NCBI GenBank assembly: GCA_022113835.1
Contig: JAILWY010000010.1
Span: forward strand, 11,767,501 to 11,831,500
DNA length: 64,000 bases
Source of the DNA: Atopsyche davidsoni
Taxonomy: Eukaryota > Arthropoda > Insecta > Trichoptera > Hydrobiosidae
Direction: 5' to 3'
The notes beneath the pieces are model-generated. The model ran no database searches. It was not told the DNA's origin and saw only the letters and a list, made by a program, of their open reading frames with translations. Positions 34,397 to 47,491 of the stretch are shown in pieces. A program made the position numbers and the translations under genes. Positions within the stretch are counted from its first letter, which is position 1, and every line of letters begins with the position of its first letter.

Positions 34397-34560
34397 AAGG
34401 CCTCTACACACGTATCAACAAATCGCGCCACCAACTTTCAGCTAGCCAATAGCGTCCTTCACTTTAGGCCATGCCATAAAAAAAACACCAAAAATAAAAG
34501 GACGCTATTAGCTACCTGCAAGTTGGTGGCGCGATTTGTTGCTACGTATGTAAGGGCTTT
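34397..34560. mobile_element. Fold-back MITE, best copy
   Basis: Arms of about 58 bp (34401-34458 and 34500-34557) are inverted copies, differing at only a few positions. They share CAACAAATCGCGCCACCAAC and AATAGCGTCC. The centre contains CACCAAAAATAAAAGG. There is no coding capacity. The RNA would form a long hairpin. Confidence 0.82.
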
Positions 34561-35157
34561 AGTCGTGAATTTTGTCAAATTTAGGTCGTAAAGTACTTGC
34601 GACGGTTGTCGGCGATTCTTTCGTCGGGGATGAATCGTGGAGCTAGTCTTTCCAATGCAACGGCCAAGAAAGGTGATTTTTGGAAGCATTCGGTACATTC
34701 TTTGTGTCGTAGCATCCAGGCGGTGTGATGTTTTGTCGAAACGTTAGGACGTAATTAAAGCGTGACGCTAATTCATGCTTTACAAATAATTTCATTCATA
34801 ATATTTTTAAGTAAATGAGAATTTATCTTGAACATAGATAAAAAATCTTAAATTTTAAGATTATATCTGATTGAGGATACATATTGATATTTAATGTGCC
34901 TGGTGTTACTAACACATATTACAAACCGTTTAAGTATATCACAGGCCTCGCGGTGGGCGTCCTTTTTATTATTCCTTTGATAAAAATTTATTCATAGCGA
35001 CTTCCACTTAAAAAGGTCGATTAAAAATTATTTTTTTTCATGTAACCTGGTATTAATTACTTACTCCCGTAACTCGTCTCCACAAATTGTAGACTGTGCT
35101 GCGCAGTAAGTTTTTATACACACCCAAATACATATAAAAGATCGATTTATATGTATA

Positions 35158-35161
<4 letters not shown>

Positions 35162-35233
<72 letters not shown>

Positions 35234-35271
35234 TATAAATATGTATATAAAAAAACATATATATTTATTTA

Positions 35272-35331
<60 letters not shown>
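35162..35331. repeat. (TA)n tracts
   Basis: Two long alternating-AT tracts (about 35162-35230 and 35276-35331) separated by a short AT-rich spacer. They generate spurious Tyr-Ile open frames on both strands. Confidence 0.95.
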
Positions 35332-35333
<2 letters not shown>

Positions 35334-35353
35334 GTTTTATTTACGTACACAAA

Positions 35354-35409
<56 letters not shown>

Positions 35410-35431
35410 TTTGTGTACGTAAATAAAACGT
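35332..35431. repeat. 100-bp perfect palindrome
   Basis: A 24-bp non-repetitive arm beginning ACGTTTTATTTACGTACAC (35332-35355) is mirrored exactly at 35408-35431 around 52 bp of alternating TA, itself self-complementary. The whole 100 bp equals its own reverse complement. It may be a cruciform-forming site or a fold-back made during replication or assembly. Confidence 0.95.
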
Positions 35432-35432
35432 T

Positions 35433-35574
35433 CTAGCCAATAGCGCCCTAGATTGCGTTGTTTACTCAGGCAAAACTATAAAAAAAAACACCCAAAATAA
35501 AGGGACACCATTGGCTAGCTGCAAGTTGGTGGCAAGATTTGTTGCTACGTGTGTAGAGGGCTTTAGTTAGCCTA
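35433..35574. mobile_element. Fold-back MITE, left end replaced by the palindrome
   Basis: CTAGCCAATAGCGCCCT on the left and the full right arm (GGACACCATTGGCTAG, GCAAGTTGGTGGCAAGATTT, TGCTACGTGTGTAGAGGGCT) match the copy at 34397. The outer left arm is missing and the sequence abuts the 100-bp palindrome. Confidence 0.75.
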
Positions 35575-36739
35575 AAGAGCGATAAAAAAATATAAAAATC
35601 TAACCAAGTCTGCCACCTTGCGGAATACAGTATAAGTTATTTAATATGTTTTGTTTTTCCCAACAGATGTCATTAGAGTAGGATTGCACAAAAATATTGT
35701 TAAGGATATTACATTACGTATCAGAGTATATTGAATAAAATTACATTATATTATTATAGTAGAATTAGTATTTCAGAAAATATATTTTTATTTTTTTCGT
35801 TTTGTACTAAATTTAATCAAAACTTACGCTTAGATAATACCTATATATGACACTCTTGGTGATATTTATCAAATAATAAGCAATTTACTTGGTTTATTAG
35901 GGTCATTTTTACTTCGTAAACTTTTGTTTACGCACTGCTTGCTGCTATTTTGAACTCAAGGTACGCCACTTTTTCAAAAATTCAAATATTCCGTATTAAT
36001 ATTTTTTTTAATTGTTATTAACTTTCTTGAATGTTTTAATTTTATGGCGCGTTAATATTTACTATGAATGCGGGACAATACATGTTTTATGTTCAAAACC
36101 ACTATATAAACAGTGCTACGATAATGAATATTATAAAATAATTATGGATTTCATAAAATGTATTAATTATATTTACATTTACATTCATAACAATAAAATA
36201 TATAAATATTTCAGTCACGGCTGTTCTGGCGGCTGGGTGGACGGCACAAGGAGCGGTAGACATTGTTGGCTTATTGTACTTATGTGTAATATGGGTATCT
36301 ACTATCACTTTAACTGTATAGTCGTATTTTATTGAACACAAAATAAAATCTAAATTAATTATACTTTTGCAATGTATTTTATGGCTGACAGTTTCGATTT
36401 TTATCAAACTCAAAGTAGCACTAAAATAATAGAATAACATTACGTCATTATCTTATGTCTGACTGCGCCATGTGGATGGTGTATTGTTAATGAGAGGGAA
36501 GCTGAAAAATTACATCCTGATATCATTTCAATACTCTAATAAATGTGACAACAAACTCCAGTAGAAATAAGCGAAAAAGGCCATCTTCGAGGCCAGGCTT
36601 TTGTTTCAAGCAGCGGTTTGCATTGGCTGTTTCATTGGCAGTTCCTGTTCTTCCAGACATCCATACCGAGGGCTCGAAGGTTTGTTTTGGGAGCTTGGTG
36701 ATAGAGGGAAACAGAGAGGTTATGTTGTGGCAAGTCGCC

Positions 36740-37015
36740 TGCAGCAGGGAAGAGGCGCCGCAGGTAGCGCAGCCGCCCGCGAGCCCTCGGCCGCGCCGCG
36801 TTCAGTTCGCGCCAGCTCTCGCCGCGTTCGACACGCGTCTCTCTCGACTCGATTTCATTTCTCGATTACTGCAGTGATTCGATCGATTTCCTCGCCGACT
36901 ATTCACATGTGAATGTTTGGGTGCGATCGGTTTCTCTGAGGCTCGGTGGTTTTGCTGGGTTTCTGCTGGGGCTTGCGGCCACTCGCTCTGGACAGGCGCC
37001 AAGGACGACAACAGG
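36740..37015 (+). promoter_or_regulatory. CpG-rich promoter-like island with possible 5' exon
   Basis: GC-rich island with an initiator-like GTTCAGTTCGCG at about 36808. A good donor (ACAACAG|GTGGGT) lies near 37014, and an acceptor (ATTTTTGCAG) lies near 37143. It could be a 5' UTR exon of a plus-strand transcript, perhaps an alternative leader of the receptor gene at 42.4 kb. No continuous ORF supports coding. Confidence 0.3.
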
Positions 37016-39944
37016 TGGGTTCGTTTTCGTGTCATCGGGAACACCCTCTTTGACGATAATTTTAAAACATTTAAATTTCATCCAACAAGGTCCTAATCGG
37101 AATGTATTATTTTCAATCATTTACTTTGTGCATATTTTTGCAGGGGACTGATTCTCATTCGGTTGTAATTTTTTTTAGTTGTATTGCTTGCCGCCGAATA
37201 AAATCAATCAGGTTTCTAAAAAAAACGAAATATTCCACAACTTACGATGTAGTGTCATATTTATTTTCGAAAACATTTAATAATCTGATAATTCTCGATG
37301 CGACATGACTCACGTGATAAATACGTCATTTCTAGCAACTAAGCTTCGAGAACATCCGATGATAATATTGTGCATGCCTGTATTATTTATTATTAAATCG
37401 AGGATTAGTTGAGGGCGATAGCTCGGAACCACAAGCTGGCCACGCGGACGCCGTTCCGCCGAGCGAATACGAAAACTCTTGCAGAAGTACCGCACGGCTG
37501 CGGCGCTCGGGACACTGAGCCGACTTTCTCTCAGCTCTCCTGACGTTGGAATGGCACGAGCTTCAATATATTTATTGATGATTATTAGTCGAAGTTGAAA
37601 AAGTAAGACATCACAAAATATATATTTCATAAGGAGGTTCTGCCGTTTGATTTCCAAAGGGGTCAATATTCGATTAGGTAAGTGGGAAACCTTCAATGTT
37701 TATCTACGCAATAGAACATAATAACTGATTTTTCTTCCAGCGTACTCGACAGTGGTGAGCTGTGGTGTATGAGCTGGGGCGCTTTCACGATCATGAAAAT
37801 TGTACATTTTTTTATGTTTTACCGTTAACTTGAAACGTTTAATTAAAAACGTTCCATACATTTTAGTGAGCAGACCGGCCATTAACTGTGGCCATATAAA
37901 GTAAACACCAGTAAGGCAAGCGCCACTTTTTACTCGACTGCATGCTACAGCGTCGCTACTGTAAGGTCAACGAAACCTCAATTTATTTCTCGCAGAGCAG
38001 CTCAGTCAAGTGGGGTACGGGGCAGACGACCAATAAAGCGTCGCGATTTAACAATACCATACCGAAGAGAAGATCTTTCAACAGATATTGGAAAGCAAAT
38101 ATAATAAGTTTGAGGTTTTAACAAACATTATCACTTTCATTTTTCCTGGTACCATTAATAAGAATAAGCTCATCCACGAACAGATTGGTTTTATTTGTCG
38201 TATTCCGCATTTAATATTATTATATTTTGGCAATGTGCACTGTCTCCACTATGGACCGCCTACATACCGGGACGCTGTGGATGCCCTTCTAATCACAAAT
38301 GGGTTGCCTCAACAATTTTCAGTAGACCTAGACATTCAGTCTGAAGCGAGCGTTTGAAAAGGGGGTTCAATGCAAACTACTCACGAAGGTCTAAGTCTGT
38401 TATATCTTTTATGATATGAGGCAGGCTGGGTGAACTATTGTTACTTACAGCCTGTTTTTTTTATAAGAAACAAAAATGAGCTACAATTAAACCTCGATAA
38501 AGTCAGAAACTGATTTAATAAACAGGTCCTCATAAGAAGGCGGCTCGCCCGGTGTCGGCGCACCGCTTCGCCGAGATGGATGTGATTTTGTGGAAAAGTC
38601 CCACTCGTAAATTAGCGATGCTTTGTATTGACGCAACGTTTGGCCATTTTGGCACCGGCTCGTACATTAAACCAGAGCTACTTCCTCTTAATTATTATTC
38701 AGTATACAATTAGTCGCCCATCGTATTTATCCGCCTCTTTTATTTATATCAATCCTTATAGAATACACGAAGATGAATTAATTTTTTTTTCTGTATTATC
38801 ATTCAAAATTGTTTAGTATGTTAAAAAAATCAAATCAAAACCAAACAAACGTGTCAAAATTATCATCAGGATGTGCAAAACATAAATCACGTAGCGTACA
38901 ATTTTCGTGCTTTCAAATTTTAGTTTATTATGAAGCGACAAGCTCATGACTCTATTGGATCGTGTGCACTTTAAGTTATCGGGTCTCCTGACTTCAGGGT
39001 TTTGCATAATAATTCGAGTAGGTCAGTTGCCAGTGAGAAAACCCCTCCCCGCACTAAAAATAATATTTCATTAAATTTTCTCAAAATTAGCAATTTATAT
39101 TTTGCGAAGGAGAAGCTATTGGCAAAAATATTATTATTTACATGTCATATATATTTTAAAATTCAAATGCAATTAGTTATTTTTAAGAAAAATGTTTACA
39201 AAATTTGTATTACGCTTGCTTATATTTCTAATATCGACTTGCTTATGAGTATAATTTGTATAAATCTGTTTACATTTAAAATAATATCAATAAATCATAT
39301 TGAAAAGATGGTTTACTTAATATCATTTTGATAATAATTGTTTTGAAATTGTTAGTTTTGATATTGCCCAGACTAGATACGCATGAACTACAAATTCGTC
39401 TGGTATAACAGCAGTAATTTTATTTAAAACAACTAAAAATAATTATTAAGCTACTAAAAAAATGGAATAAAATCTTAACGGTTATCGGAGCGGTTGTTTT
39501 TTTTTTTTTTAATTTCTCCAGGTTTTTAAATTCAAGAAATATTAACACACGGTATGGAGTATTTGTAAACATGCTTTTGGATTTATACATTTATAACTTT
39601 TTGAATCCATTCCCGCAATAACAAGAATTAAAAATACTTTTCATACCATAAAACAAAAATTATCAAGATATTTTAAAAACAAAATTAATTCAGAATTTAA
39701 TAATAATAAGTAGAGGAATGTGGTCCATATTAGCAACACAGCACTGCTTGATCATTTAGGCAAGTGTAAATAAAAAAATCTGTTTATTTTTACACACAAA
39801 AATGCCAAAAATTTTTCATAAAATAACAACTATTGGATACGAGTAGTCCCTTGGCCATTTTTTAAATGAACAAAAAAATATCCACGACTTATTGTTTTTT
39901 TGTAATACTTCATATTTAAACAACAAATTTGAGTAGCAAATTTT

Positions 39945-40060
39945 CTAGGAGATTATAAGCATTTATGATTGTGAATATTTTCGCCTTTCCAAAAGTTCTT
40001 GAAAGGCAAAAGTAATCATTATTGAAAATGCTCGTAATCTTCTAGCCGATTGGGTTTTGA
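39945..40060. repeat. Imperfect fold-back repeat
   Basis: Arms around GATTATAAGCATTT and GCCTTTCCAA on the left pair with TTGAAAGGC and AATGCTCGTAATC on the right, about 75 percent complementary over 50 bp. It is probably an old MITE. Confidence 0.55.
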
Positions 40061-40245
40061 TATTTAAACAATAATTTACTTACTATTGATCAAGAAAGGT
40101 TTGTTTTTATTTTGAAATAAATAAGCATGATCCTCCTGCATATTTACGTAGGGGATTACGCAATAGCCCTGAGTTGTTAGGCGTACGTTTGTTGTGGCAA
40201 TTACTACCAGATTTTTACCGCGCCCTAGCATGGCACCGGATTCTA

Positions 40246-40390
40246 TGAATCTCTACACACGTAACAACAAATCGCGACACTAACTTGGAGCTGGGCAATT
40301 GCGTCCTACGTTTAAGGAAAAATAAAGGAACGCTGTTGTCTGGCTGCGAGTTGGTGGTACGATTTGTTGCTACGGGTGTACAGGCCTTTG
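40246..40390. mobile_element. Fold-back MITE
   Basis: Left end TCTCTACACACGTAACAACA, right end GGTACGATTTGTTGCTACGG followed by TGTACAGGCCTTT. The centre retains AATAAAGGAACGCTGTTG. Same family as the copy at 34397, more diverged. Confidence 0.72.
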
Positions 40391-41459
40391 AGATACGTTG
40401 CAGTTGAGATATTTCTGTCATTCGAAACTGATTTTGATGCTATCGTTCCAGAGCCTTAAATAATCTGCACATCATTTTTTTATTTCAATACCCGTCTTTT
40501 GCTTCTGCTTTATTCTCTCTCCCCTTGAAAGTTTGGTCGACAAAAATAATCTTAGTATCTACCCTTTGGTTTGTCGTTTGAATGCGTATACAATAAATAA
40601 CCCGTCTACCTTTGTATATTCTAAAAGTATTGGATTAATAACAAGTATTACATTATTATAAAAGTAGTTAAGTACGTTAGTAACAAATGGATGCACAGAG
40701 CACTGAAATGTTTATTTAAAAACATTTTGCGTGACAACCGGGATATAAGTCGAGTTGAATAGAAAACTGCAAGACTTGTTATTTAATATCTATATCGTAG
40801 CTTATAGCCAATATTACAATATACCGTATAAAACTTTGTGTAACGGATTTTTTATTTTATTTTTATCATTTCAACAAACTTATGGAAGGTTCGAAGGAGA
40901 CAATATTTTATTGCGGGAATATTGATAGGAAGGGCTTTTGAATTCTAAAAGTATTAAACGCCTAAAGATAATTTTTGAGCGAGGACTCCGAGAGTCGTGC
41001 GGAAGTACGTCTCCGAGAATATCCAGCTCGACAAACAGGTCGTGCGTTGCCGCGCCCGCGCCTGTCGGCACTCGCAAACGGGTTTCCCTGCCCTCGCGGG
41101 CCAGCTCCGGCCAGCTCCGGCCAGCTCCGGCCAGCTCCGGCCAGCTCCGGCCAGCTCCGGCCAGCTCCGGGCGGGCCTCTGCAAAGCGCACCACCCGCGG
41201 GGCAACACAACTGACGAATTGCACGGTGGGCGCTATACGCACTACTCTCCTTCTTTGGGAAGAGCCCTCTCCCCGCATCGCGACACAACCGACAATTGAC
41301 CGACAAATTGCGTTTTTCTCAATAAAATACTCATTAGGGCAATTCTTTTGTCGTTTTTGGTGTGATTTCGCTAACCGCCAAGAAATGCACGAAAAACTTT
41401 TTATTGCGACAACCGAATAAAAAAATTGCCACTGGCCATTTTTTCGATAAAGTACCATC
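40391..41459. other. Non-coding and GC-rich 5' flank of the receptor gene
   Basis: AT-rich to about 40960, then GC-rich with the decamer array at 41101-41170. The longest open frame in the window (minus, 40880-41467) runs through this array and is open in several frames, so it is compositional. Confidence 0.5.
41101..41170. repeat. Decamer array CCAGCTCCGG, seven copies
   Basis: Seven exact tandem copies. As the unit is not a multiple of three, all frames stay open and cycle through Pro/Ala/Ser/Gly/Gln/Leu/Arg. Confidence 0.98.
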
Positions 41460-41800
41460 ATGATCAAAACAAGTGATGCAGATGGTTGTCAGTTGCGTCG
41501 GCTCGTGTGAAGTGGGCACCGTCCCTCCCGGCCGTGAGTCGCGGTCCGCTGCGCTCCTCGCAGGCCGCGCCGTGAATACCACCTGTCGCGTTGTTTCGGC
41601 CGTCGCCTGGTAACCCGGCGAGTCCACAGTCGCGGCTGCCGCTCCATATCGAGCGGCTGCGGGGTGAGTAGCCGGCGCCGCCGCCGCATTCCTCGCTCCG
41701 GCCCGTGAGCTCCCGTGAGCTCCCGTGAGCCGTGCCGCAGTGCCCGGTGTGACCCCTGCACCGGGGGACACCTAGCTGCATCTACGTTATTCACCACGTG
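41460..41800 (+). promoter_or_regulatory. Putative promoter and 5' UTR exon of the grindelwald-like gene
   Basis: GC-rich island 0.6 kb upstream of the start codon. GTTGTCAGTTGCG carries the arthropod initiator TCAGTT, with the A at 41491. Splice donors occur at about 41667 (GCGGG|GTGAGT) and 41800 (CACCAC|GTGAGTACG). An AG at 42430-42432 (AATAAGCAG) could accept just before the ATG. A short decamer repeat (GTGAGCTCCC) lies at 41705-41730. Inferred from motifs only. Confidence 0.38.
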
Positions 41801-42435
41801 AGTACGTTACGTCCCGTATGGAGCCGACGGCACAGGTGCGGTTTACCTTTGTATGTAGAATATTCTTTGTGTACTTGTGTGTTTCGGAGCTTGCACCGGC
41901 AATCGATAAAAATATGACAAAGTTGTACTGAAATAAGACTTATATTTATTTTAAATTAAAACGGCCATTTTTTGGGTTTGATTTCAAGTGATCTTATGAT
42001 ATTCGACAAATATTGATATAACCGAATATTTCACAAAACTAAATATCTTTCAATTAACTAAATTATAAAAAAATTATATCATCACGATTGATCAAGTTGA
42101 AAATTTGTTTTACAAGTAACTTATGCGTGGGAACTTCGAACTATTTTGACATAATTACTTCATTACGCATGGAGTGATATAGTTACTAAACTGACAAATA
42201 GCTCTTTTGATTTTACATTTATTAAGGGATAATATTAAGGAGCCTATTTTATTTCAACCACAAAAGCGCTCTGAAGATTTAGTCCGACTACCAAACCCAG
42301 CTAGACAGACGCAAAGCAATATTTTGATAAACCCCTTGAGTGTGTTAATACGAAATTTTTAAATTATAAAACATTTATCAGGTTAAATGCACCAATTAAA
42401 TCGACAATAAATAAGTATATATGTAATAAGCAGTG

Positions 42436-42652
42436 ATGTTGCAGATGGGGTGGGTCGGCGCGGCGGTGGCGCTGGCGTGGCTGGGCGGGGGCGCGTGGGC
42501 GGCCATGGGCGCGGGGACGCGCTGCGGCCAGCTGCGCTGCACCCCCGCGGAGTTCTGCGACTCCGACGGCGGGCGCTGCACCCCCTGCACCCTCATCTGC
42601 GACGACTCCGGCCACAACTTCGACAATGACCTCTGCCTCAAGCACTGCAGGG
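42436..42652 (+). CDS. grnd: grnd coding exon 1: signal peptide and cysteine-rich domain
   Basis: ATG at 42436 starts MLQMGWVGAAVALAWL; a second in-frame ATG at 42445 is also possible. It is GC-rich in an AT-rich gene. The donor is CAGGG|GTGAGT, phase 1, right after the eighth cysteine. Confidence 0.85.
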
Positions 42653-45600
42653 GTGAGTACAATCTTTGTCCGTTTGATTTGAACACGATTGTTGCCAGGG
42701 AACGCCGACCCGCCGAGTCGTGGTAAAACCCCCTGAAATGCCTCGTTTTCCCATGGTTTCAAGTTGTAAAACTTAAGTTACATTTTGATCGTCTGCGGAC
42801 CCTTTCCGGAGTGTCACTGAGAATTTGGCCTCGATTGATTATATATTGACCTTATATTGACTTGCGATAACTAGATAAATAATTTATATTAATGATTCAA
42901 AAACCTCGTTAATTTATTTGTTGATACAAAAATAGTGTAATGCAAAACGAATTGATATTTGGTTACAAAACAATTTTATCTCTTTAATGCTTGTGATTCA
43001 ATATCTGCAAAAATGTAATATTTTATGGTAAAATTATAATAAAACGCTTTCCACGAGGAAGATGTGTCACTACTCCTTGTCCTGATAAAAAAAGTATTTT
43101 AAGAAAATAATATGAATCGCAAAATTTAATAATTGTGAAAAGACAAGTTTTTAAACATTAAGATCATTTACTTTTAGTGACCTTTGAGTAGAAACATTTT
43201 GTGTCTAAAAATAAAAGATGCCGAATTAAATACGAATTCGATTTTCACGCCCCTGATGCTATACCAAACGAAGAAAAAAAATTCGAATAAACGGTCCCAT
43301 TGAGCATTCTGACGACGGTTTTCGAAACAGCAGTCAAATATTAAGAATTCATACGAACTAACTAGAGTTTGTAAATAAGGAATACAAGTTTTTAATTATA
43401 AATTATTTAATTTAATGTAGATTGGAGCATTTTAGTACAAAGTTTACACTATTCAGTAGTACTGCTGTGTTTGTCAATTTAAAATCAATGTATATTTACA
43501 ATAGCTATGCCTCACAAACCCGCAACAGTATACCCCACAGACAATCGTTCTCGCTCTTTCTACTCGCGCTGGTCCGCCAGCAGCAGGTGACTCACCGGAT
43601 CGAAAGAAGTTACCTGCCAGGAGTAACCAAGAAGCAGTGACTCACCCGGTGGCGAAGCCGACCCGTCGACACACTTCCGATAATATTTATTTTGACAACT
43701 TAATCAATTCAAAATAAATATAATTTAACTAAAGACCCAAGTTATCTTTATGCACTTTTTTTTCAATTTTTCCTTCTGTCACCTGTACACATTTTTCAAA
43801 AATAAATTACACATTTTTAAATTGACTCGGACACACGCGAGTTCAGTCGGCCGGATGTTGTTCGCCTCCACGCTCGGCAGGCTCCACCGACTGCGGATCT
43901 GAATAATTCGCATCTTTATCTGTACAATTATGGATATATTAAATAACAATTCACAACAATCGGCACAGACAGAATATCTGCGGTGGGTACAAATAGTTGG
44001 TCGGCTGTATAATACATCTTGCCCGATATAAAGTAAAAACCGCACCAAGCAGATGCATCTATTAAGCGGTATTTCATGGGTTAATTCATTTATGACACCA
44101 ATGAAAGAAAACCTGTGCTCGGCGATCGGCTTCTTTCTGTGCCGCAACGAAGTCGTCTACCAGAGTTTGGTGAATTTGATGACTTGTCGCCGCCCTTTTG
44201 TACCAACCTGAAGTGGCTAGGGTCCGCCTCAGTCCTCTCGAGCGGGGGCCCGAGCGCCGCCGCTTCGTGTCCCTGGCCGGCTCGAGGTTCCGCGCGAGCG
44301 CCGAGCCTGAAACAGGTTTATCGTACTCGCCGGCCGACCGACATACCTGCGCAAAGCAAACATCGGCTCCGACGAGCGGCGGCGTTATGCATACCATATC
44401 TGCGGCCCGCCTATTATCATCTCATTCATTTCCAGTACCGTGGTATTTATTCTCGCAGCTACTATTTAAATCGATGCGATTGTTCTTCATGCTCAACTTC
44501 ATCGAATAACTGTTGCCTACCGTACGGAGTTTGTAGTATTATAATAATCGGATTTCAAACATGAGTATTGTTTTAGGATTTTTAAATGCTTTCCATAAAT
44601 ACATGAAAAAAATCATTGCGCGTCTGTAATTCGATTGAAGGTATTCTGGAGCTCACTCCGTGGACGGTGCCGGTAACGGGTATGACAGCATTGTTTCTTC
44701 ACTCTGGGTTATACTCGACGAGCGAGTTTTTTGTATTAGAACAAATCAGTATAATTTTTCCATCAAATTTTATATCAAATTTAAAGTAAACTTTGCATTA
44801 AAAACATGTACAATACTATTTGGCGTGTGCATACGCGTGGGAATCTAGGTAGGTGCTAAAGGTCATAGTTAGTTGAGAGATAATTTCGCGTAGAAAAAAC
44901 TAATGGTATGGAGAATACTCAAAACGAACCGTGATAATAATAATGGTAGGTAGTTCGTGCGTTCTCGTCGATTAATGCATACTAATTCGCAAACATTCTA
45001 TTGGCACATCGGAATGAAAATTATTATCATGTTTCATCATAACGGACGCTCGGTCGATCGAATGCTTCTTTTATAAACATTTCCAAACGACTCGACGATG
45101 CTACGTCACGTCTGTTCGCGTGTGAGTGTGTGGGTGTCACCTGCCGATGTCCCAAGATCAGTCAGGCACCAGCGGTGCCATTATCGTGGAGCTCGGCAAT
45201 AATTATTGGGATTTCATTATTTAAGAATCCAACAACCATTGAAAACCTTGATATATTTCGCATTAACGAAAAATAATAATTAAACAACAATACCGACAAA
45301 CTGCTGAGATATCTAATGGATTCTTATCCGGAGTTCCAAAATAAACGATTTTTCTGACATCTCTTACTTTACTACGAGCAGAAGCCACGATACGTCACTT
45401 TCCTAGTTCTTATCACCAACGCATACTTGTAAATAAGCTAGAAAATATGCAAATGTTTCTTGGTTTAATGTTATTGATGTTCTCATCCTCCTCACAGCGC
45501 CCAGGGAGTGCAGTACTTATGGCGTGCAACGAATTTCAAACCGAGGATACTTTTTATGCAATGAATACGATCAAAATATGTGTGTGTGGGTGTGTGTTTA

Positions 45601-47434
45601 TGATATTTATAATACTGCAGAGCTCTCAGAAAAAAAATTATATTTTGAAAATAAGCTACAATAAATTAAAAATAGTTTGACTTTATTCTGATTATCTAAA
45701 ATTAAAAAGACATGAAATACATATTAAATTATAAAGGTATAGGGTTCACTCATACATAACCTTGAATTCAACTTATCAAATAAAAATAAAAGTTTTATAA
45801 ATTTAATTCTATAGAATATTTATAATTTATAATATAAAAAAACAAGGTTGAATTGAGAGAAAAACGTGACGTAATCTATCAGATTTTTAAAATTTAATAA
45901 ACCATATACACTAATAAACATTTACTTCGGTCATTTAATTCTAGGAATTCCGTATCCTAGGGGGGTTCCCCAAATCTCATATTCAGAGTCGTCCACTTAT
46001 TCGCAGTTTGGTTTAACCGAGCATGGTGTTATGGAATCATTGTTTATTGTTTTTCAACACACCTGCTGCGCGCCACATACCGTACAATTAGTTTGCCCGG
46101 CGGCAGTCGTGTTGGGACGTCCGCAAAGACCTCAGTGTTACCTTTCAAATTCAGTTTTTTAAATTATTTTTAGCGCAATGTTTACAATTTTGTATACACT
46201 GATACTGTACGGCTGCTATGTAGGCTTTTCGCTCCTTGGAACTGGATACGATTGCTTGAACTGATACTTACGAGATCTTTCCAATGCGCGTGAACCGTAG
46301 CCGACTTCCCTCTACAGGACCTTGGACTGATCGATCCCGTATGCCGTCGCTTTGACGTAATTTTCCAAAGTAGGTTTCTGAGAAAATCGCGTAAACGTGC
46401 AGCGTAGCAGACATTTCGGCTGGACTTGGCTGCGCTTGGCGTTGTGCTGACTGAGAGATGTCGGAGGTGCTAGTAATCGATTCGCAGTTGCAGGGATAGT
46501 CGGGTCAGCCGGACATCCGGCGCTGTTGGGGCCGCTTGGGAAAGAACCCGAAAGGGCGGAAGTCGACTAATCTGCGTTGGTCTGCCTGGTAATTCTATAC
46601 AGGAGCATTGATATATGAGATAGTTGAATCACAAAGCAGGCGGCTTGCATTTTGTAAAATGGATGCAATCCGTTTGAGGGCTAACAGTTATGACAAAATG
46701 CAGATGAAGCAGAGGTGGACTTGAGGATATGTGACCAATGTGACCGGATGGATATGAGTAGATATCCTTCAACAAGCAACAGAACTCAATGCCTTCAACG
46801 AACATATAATACTATATTTTAGGAAATCAGTATTTTTTCAATAAATGCACTATAACGTAAATGAAAAATGAATAGGGTTAGTGAATTAATTCCATTTTAT
46901 TAGATTTTCATAGTTTTTTAAGATTCATCACGCAATAGTTGTAATCATCCCATTTTTAACTTACTTATGTGAAGATTTTTAAAGAGAGGCTTGATATTAT
47001 TCTATCTTAGTCAGTTATCTTTGATTTTATTGCAGGAAATAAGACAAGTGAAATCACACAATAGTGCTATCTTGGTGACTCACTGCGTCGACTGTTTAAT
47101 ATTCACCTGTACAAACACTCACCTGCTTGCATGGTGTGAGCTGCCTTCCAAATAAATATTGGAATGTCTTCTGTGACATACTAACAACACAAAGCGAACA
47201 ACGGTTTACACAAACACAATCCCTCGTAAATGTTGTAGATTTTGGGAATAGGGTCCGCATGTGATAGTGACGATAATCTATCAATTTGAGCGAAGCGTCG
47301 CGTTCAAAAGCCCTCAAATTTGGATAGTTCATCTTCAACGATATTTTATATGTAGAACTCACAAACTCAATTTATAATTATATACCTGGGGGGATGATGG
47401 TTTTTTTTCGTTTCGTGAATCTCCACGAGATTAA

Positions 47435-47491
<57 letters not shown>

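Larger units (their letters stand above)
35575..40245. other. Non-coding with a GC-rich island and repeat scraps
   Basis: Besides the island at 36740-37015 and the fold-back at 39945-40060, no feature is secure. Open frames around 36012-36335 and 39002-39331 are AT-rich and unsupported; 38230-38357 may be a LINE scrap. Confidence 0.4.

Noticed and set aside
35061..35440. Open frames of repeated Tyr-Ile
   Set aside because: Direct translation of (TA)n microsatellites.
40880..41467. Longest open frame of the window (minus, 195 codons) and its plus-strand partners
   Set aside because: It runs through a perfect decamer array that keeps all frames open, and its flanks have AT-driven composition. 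No domain or splice signals support it.
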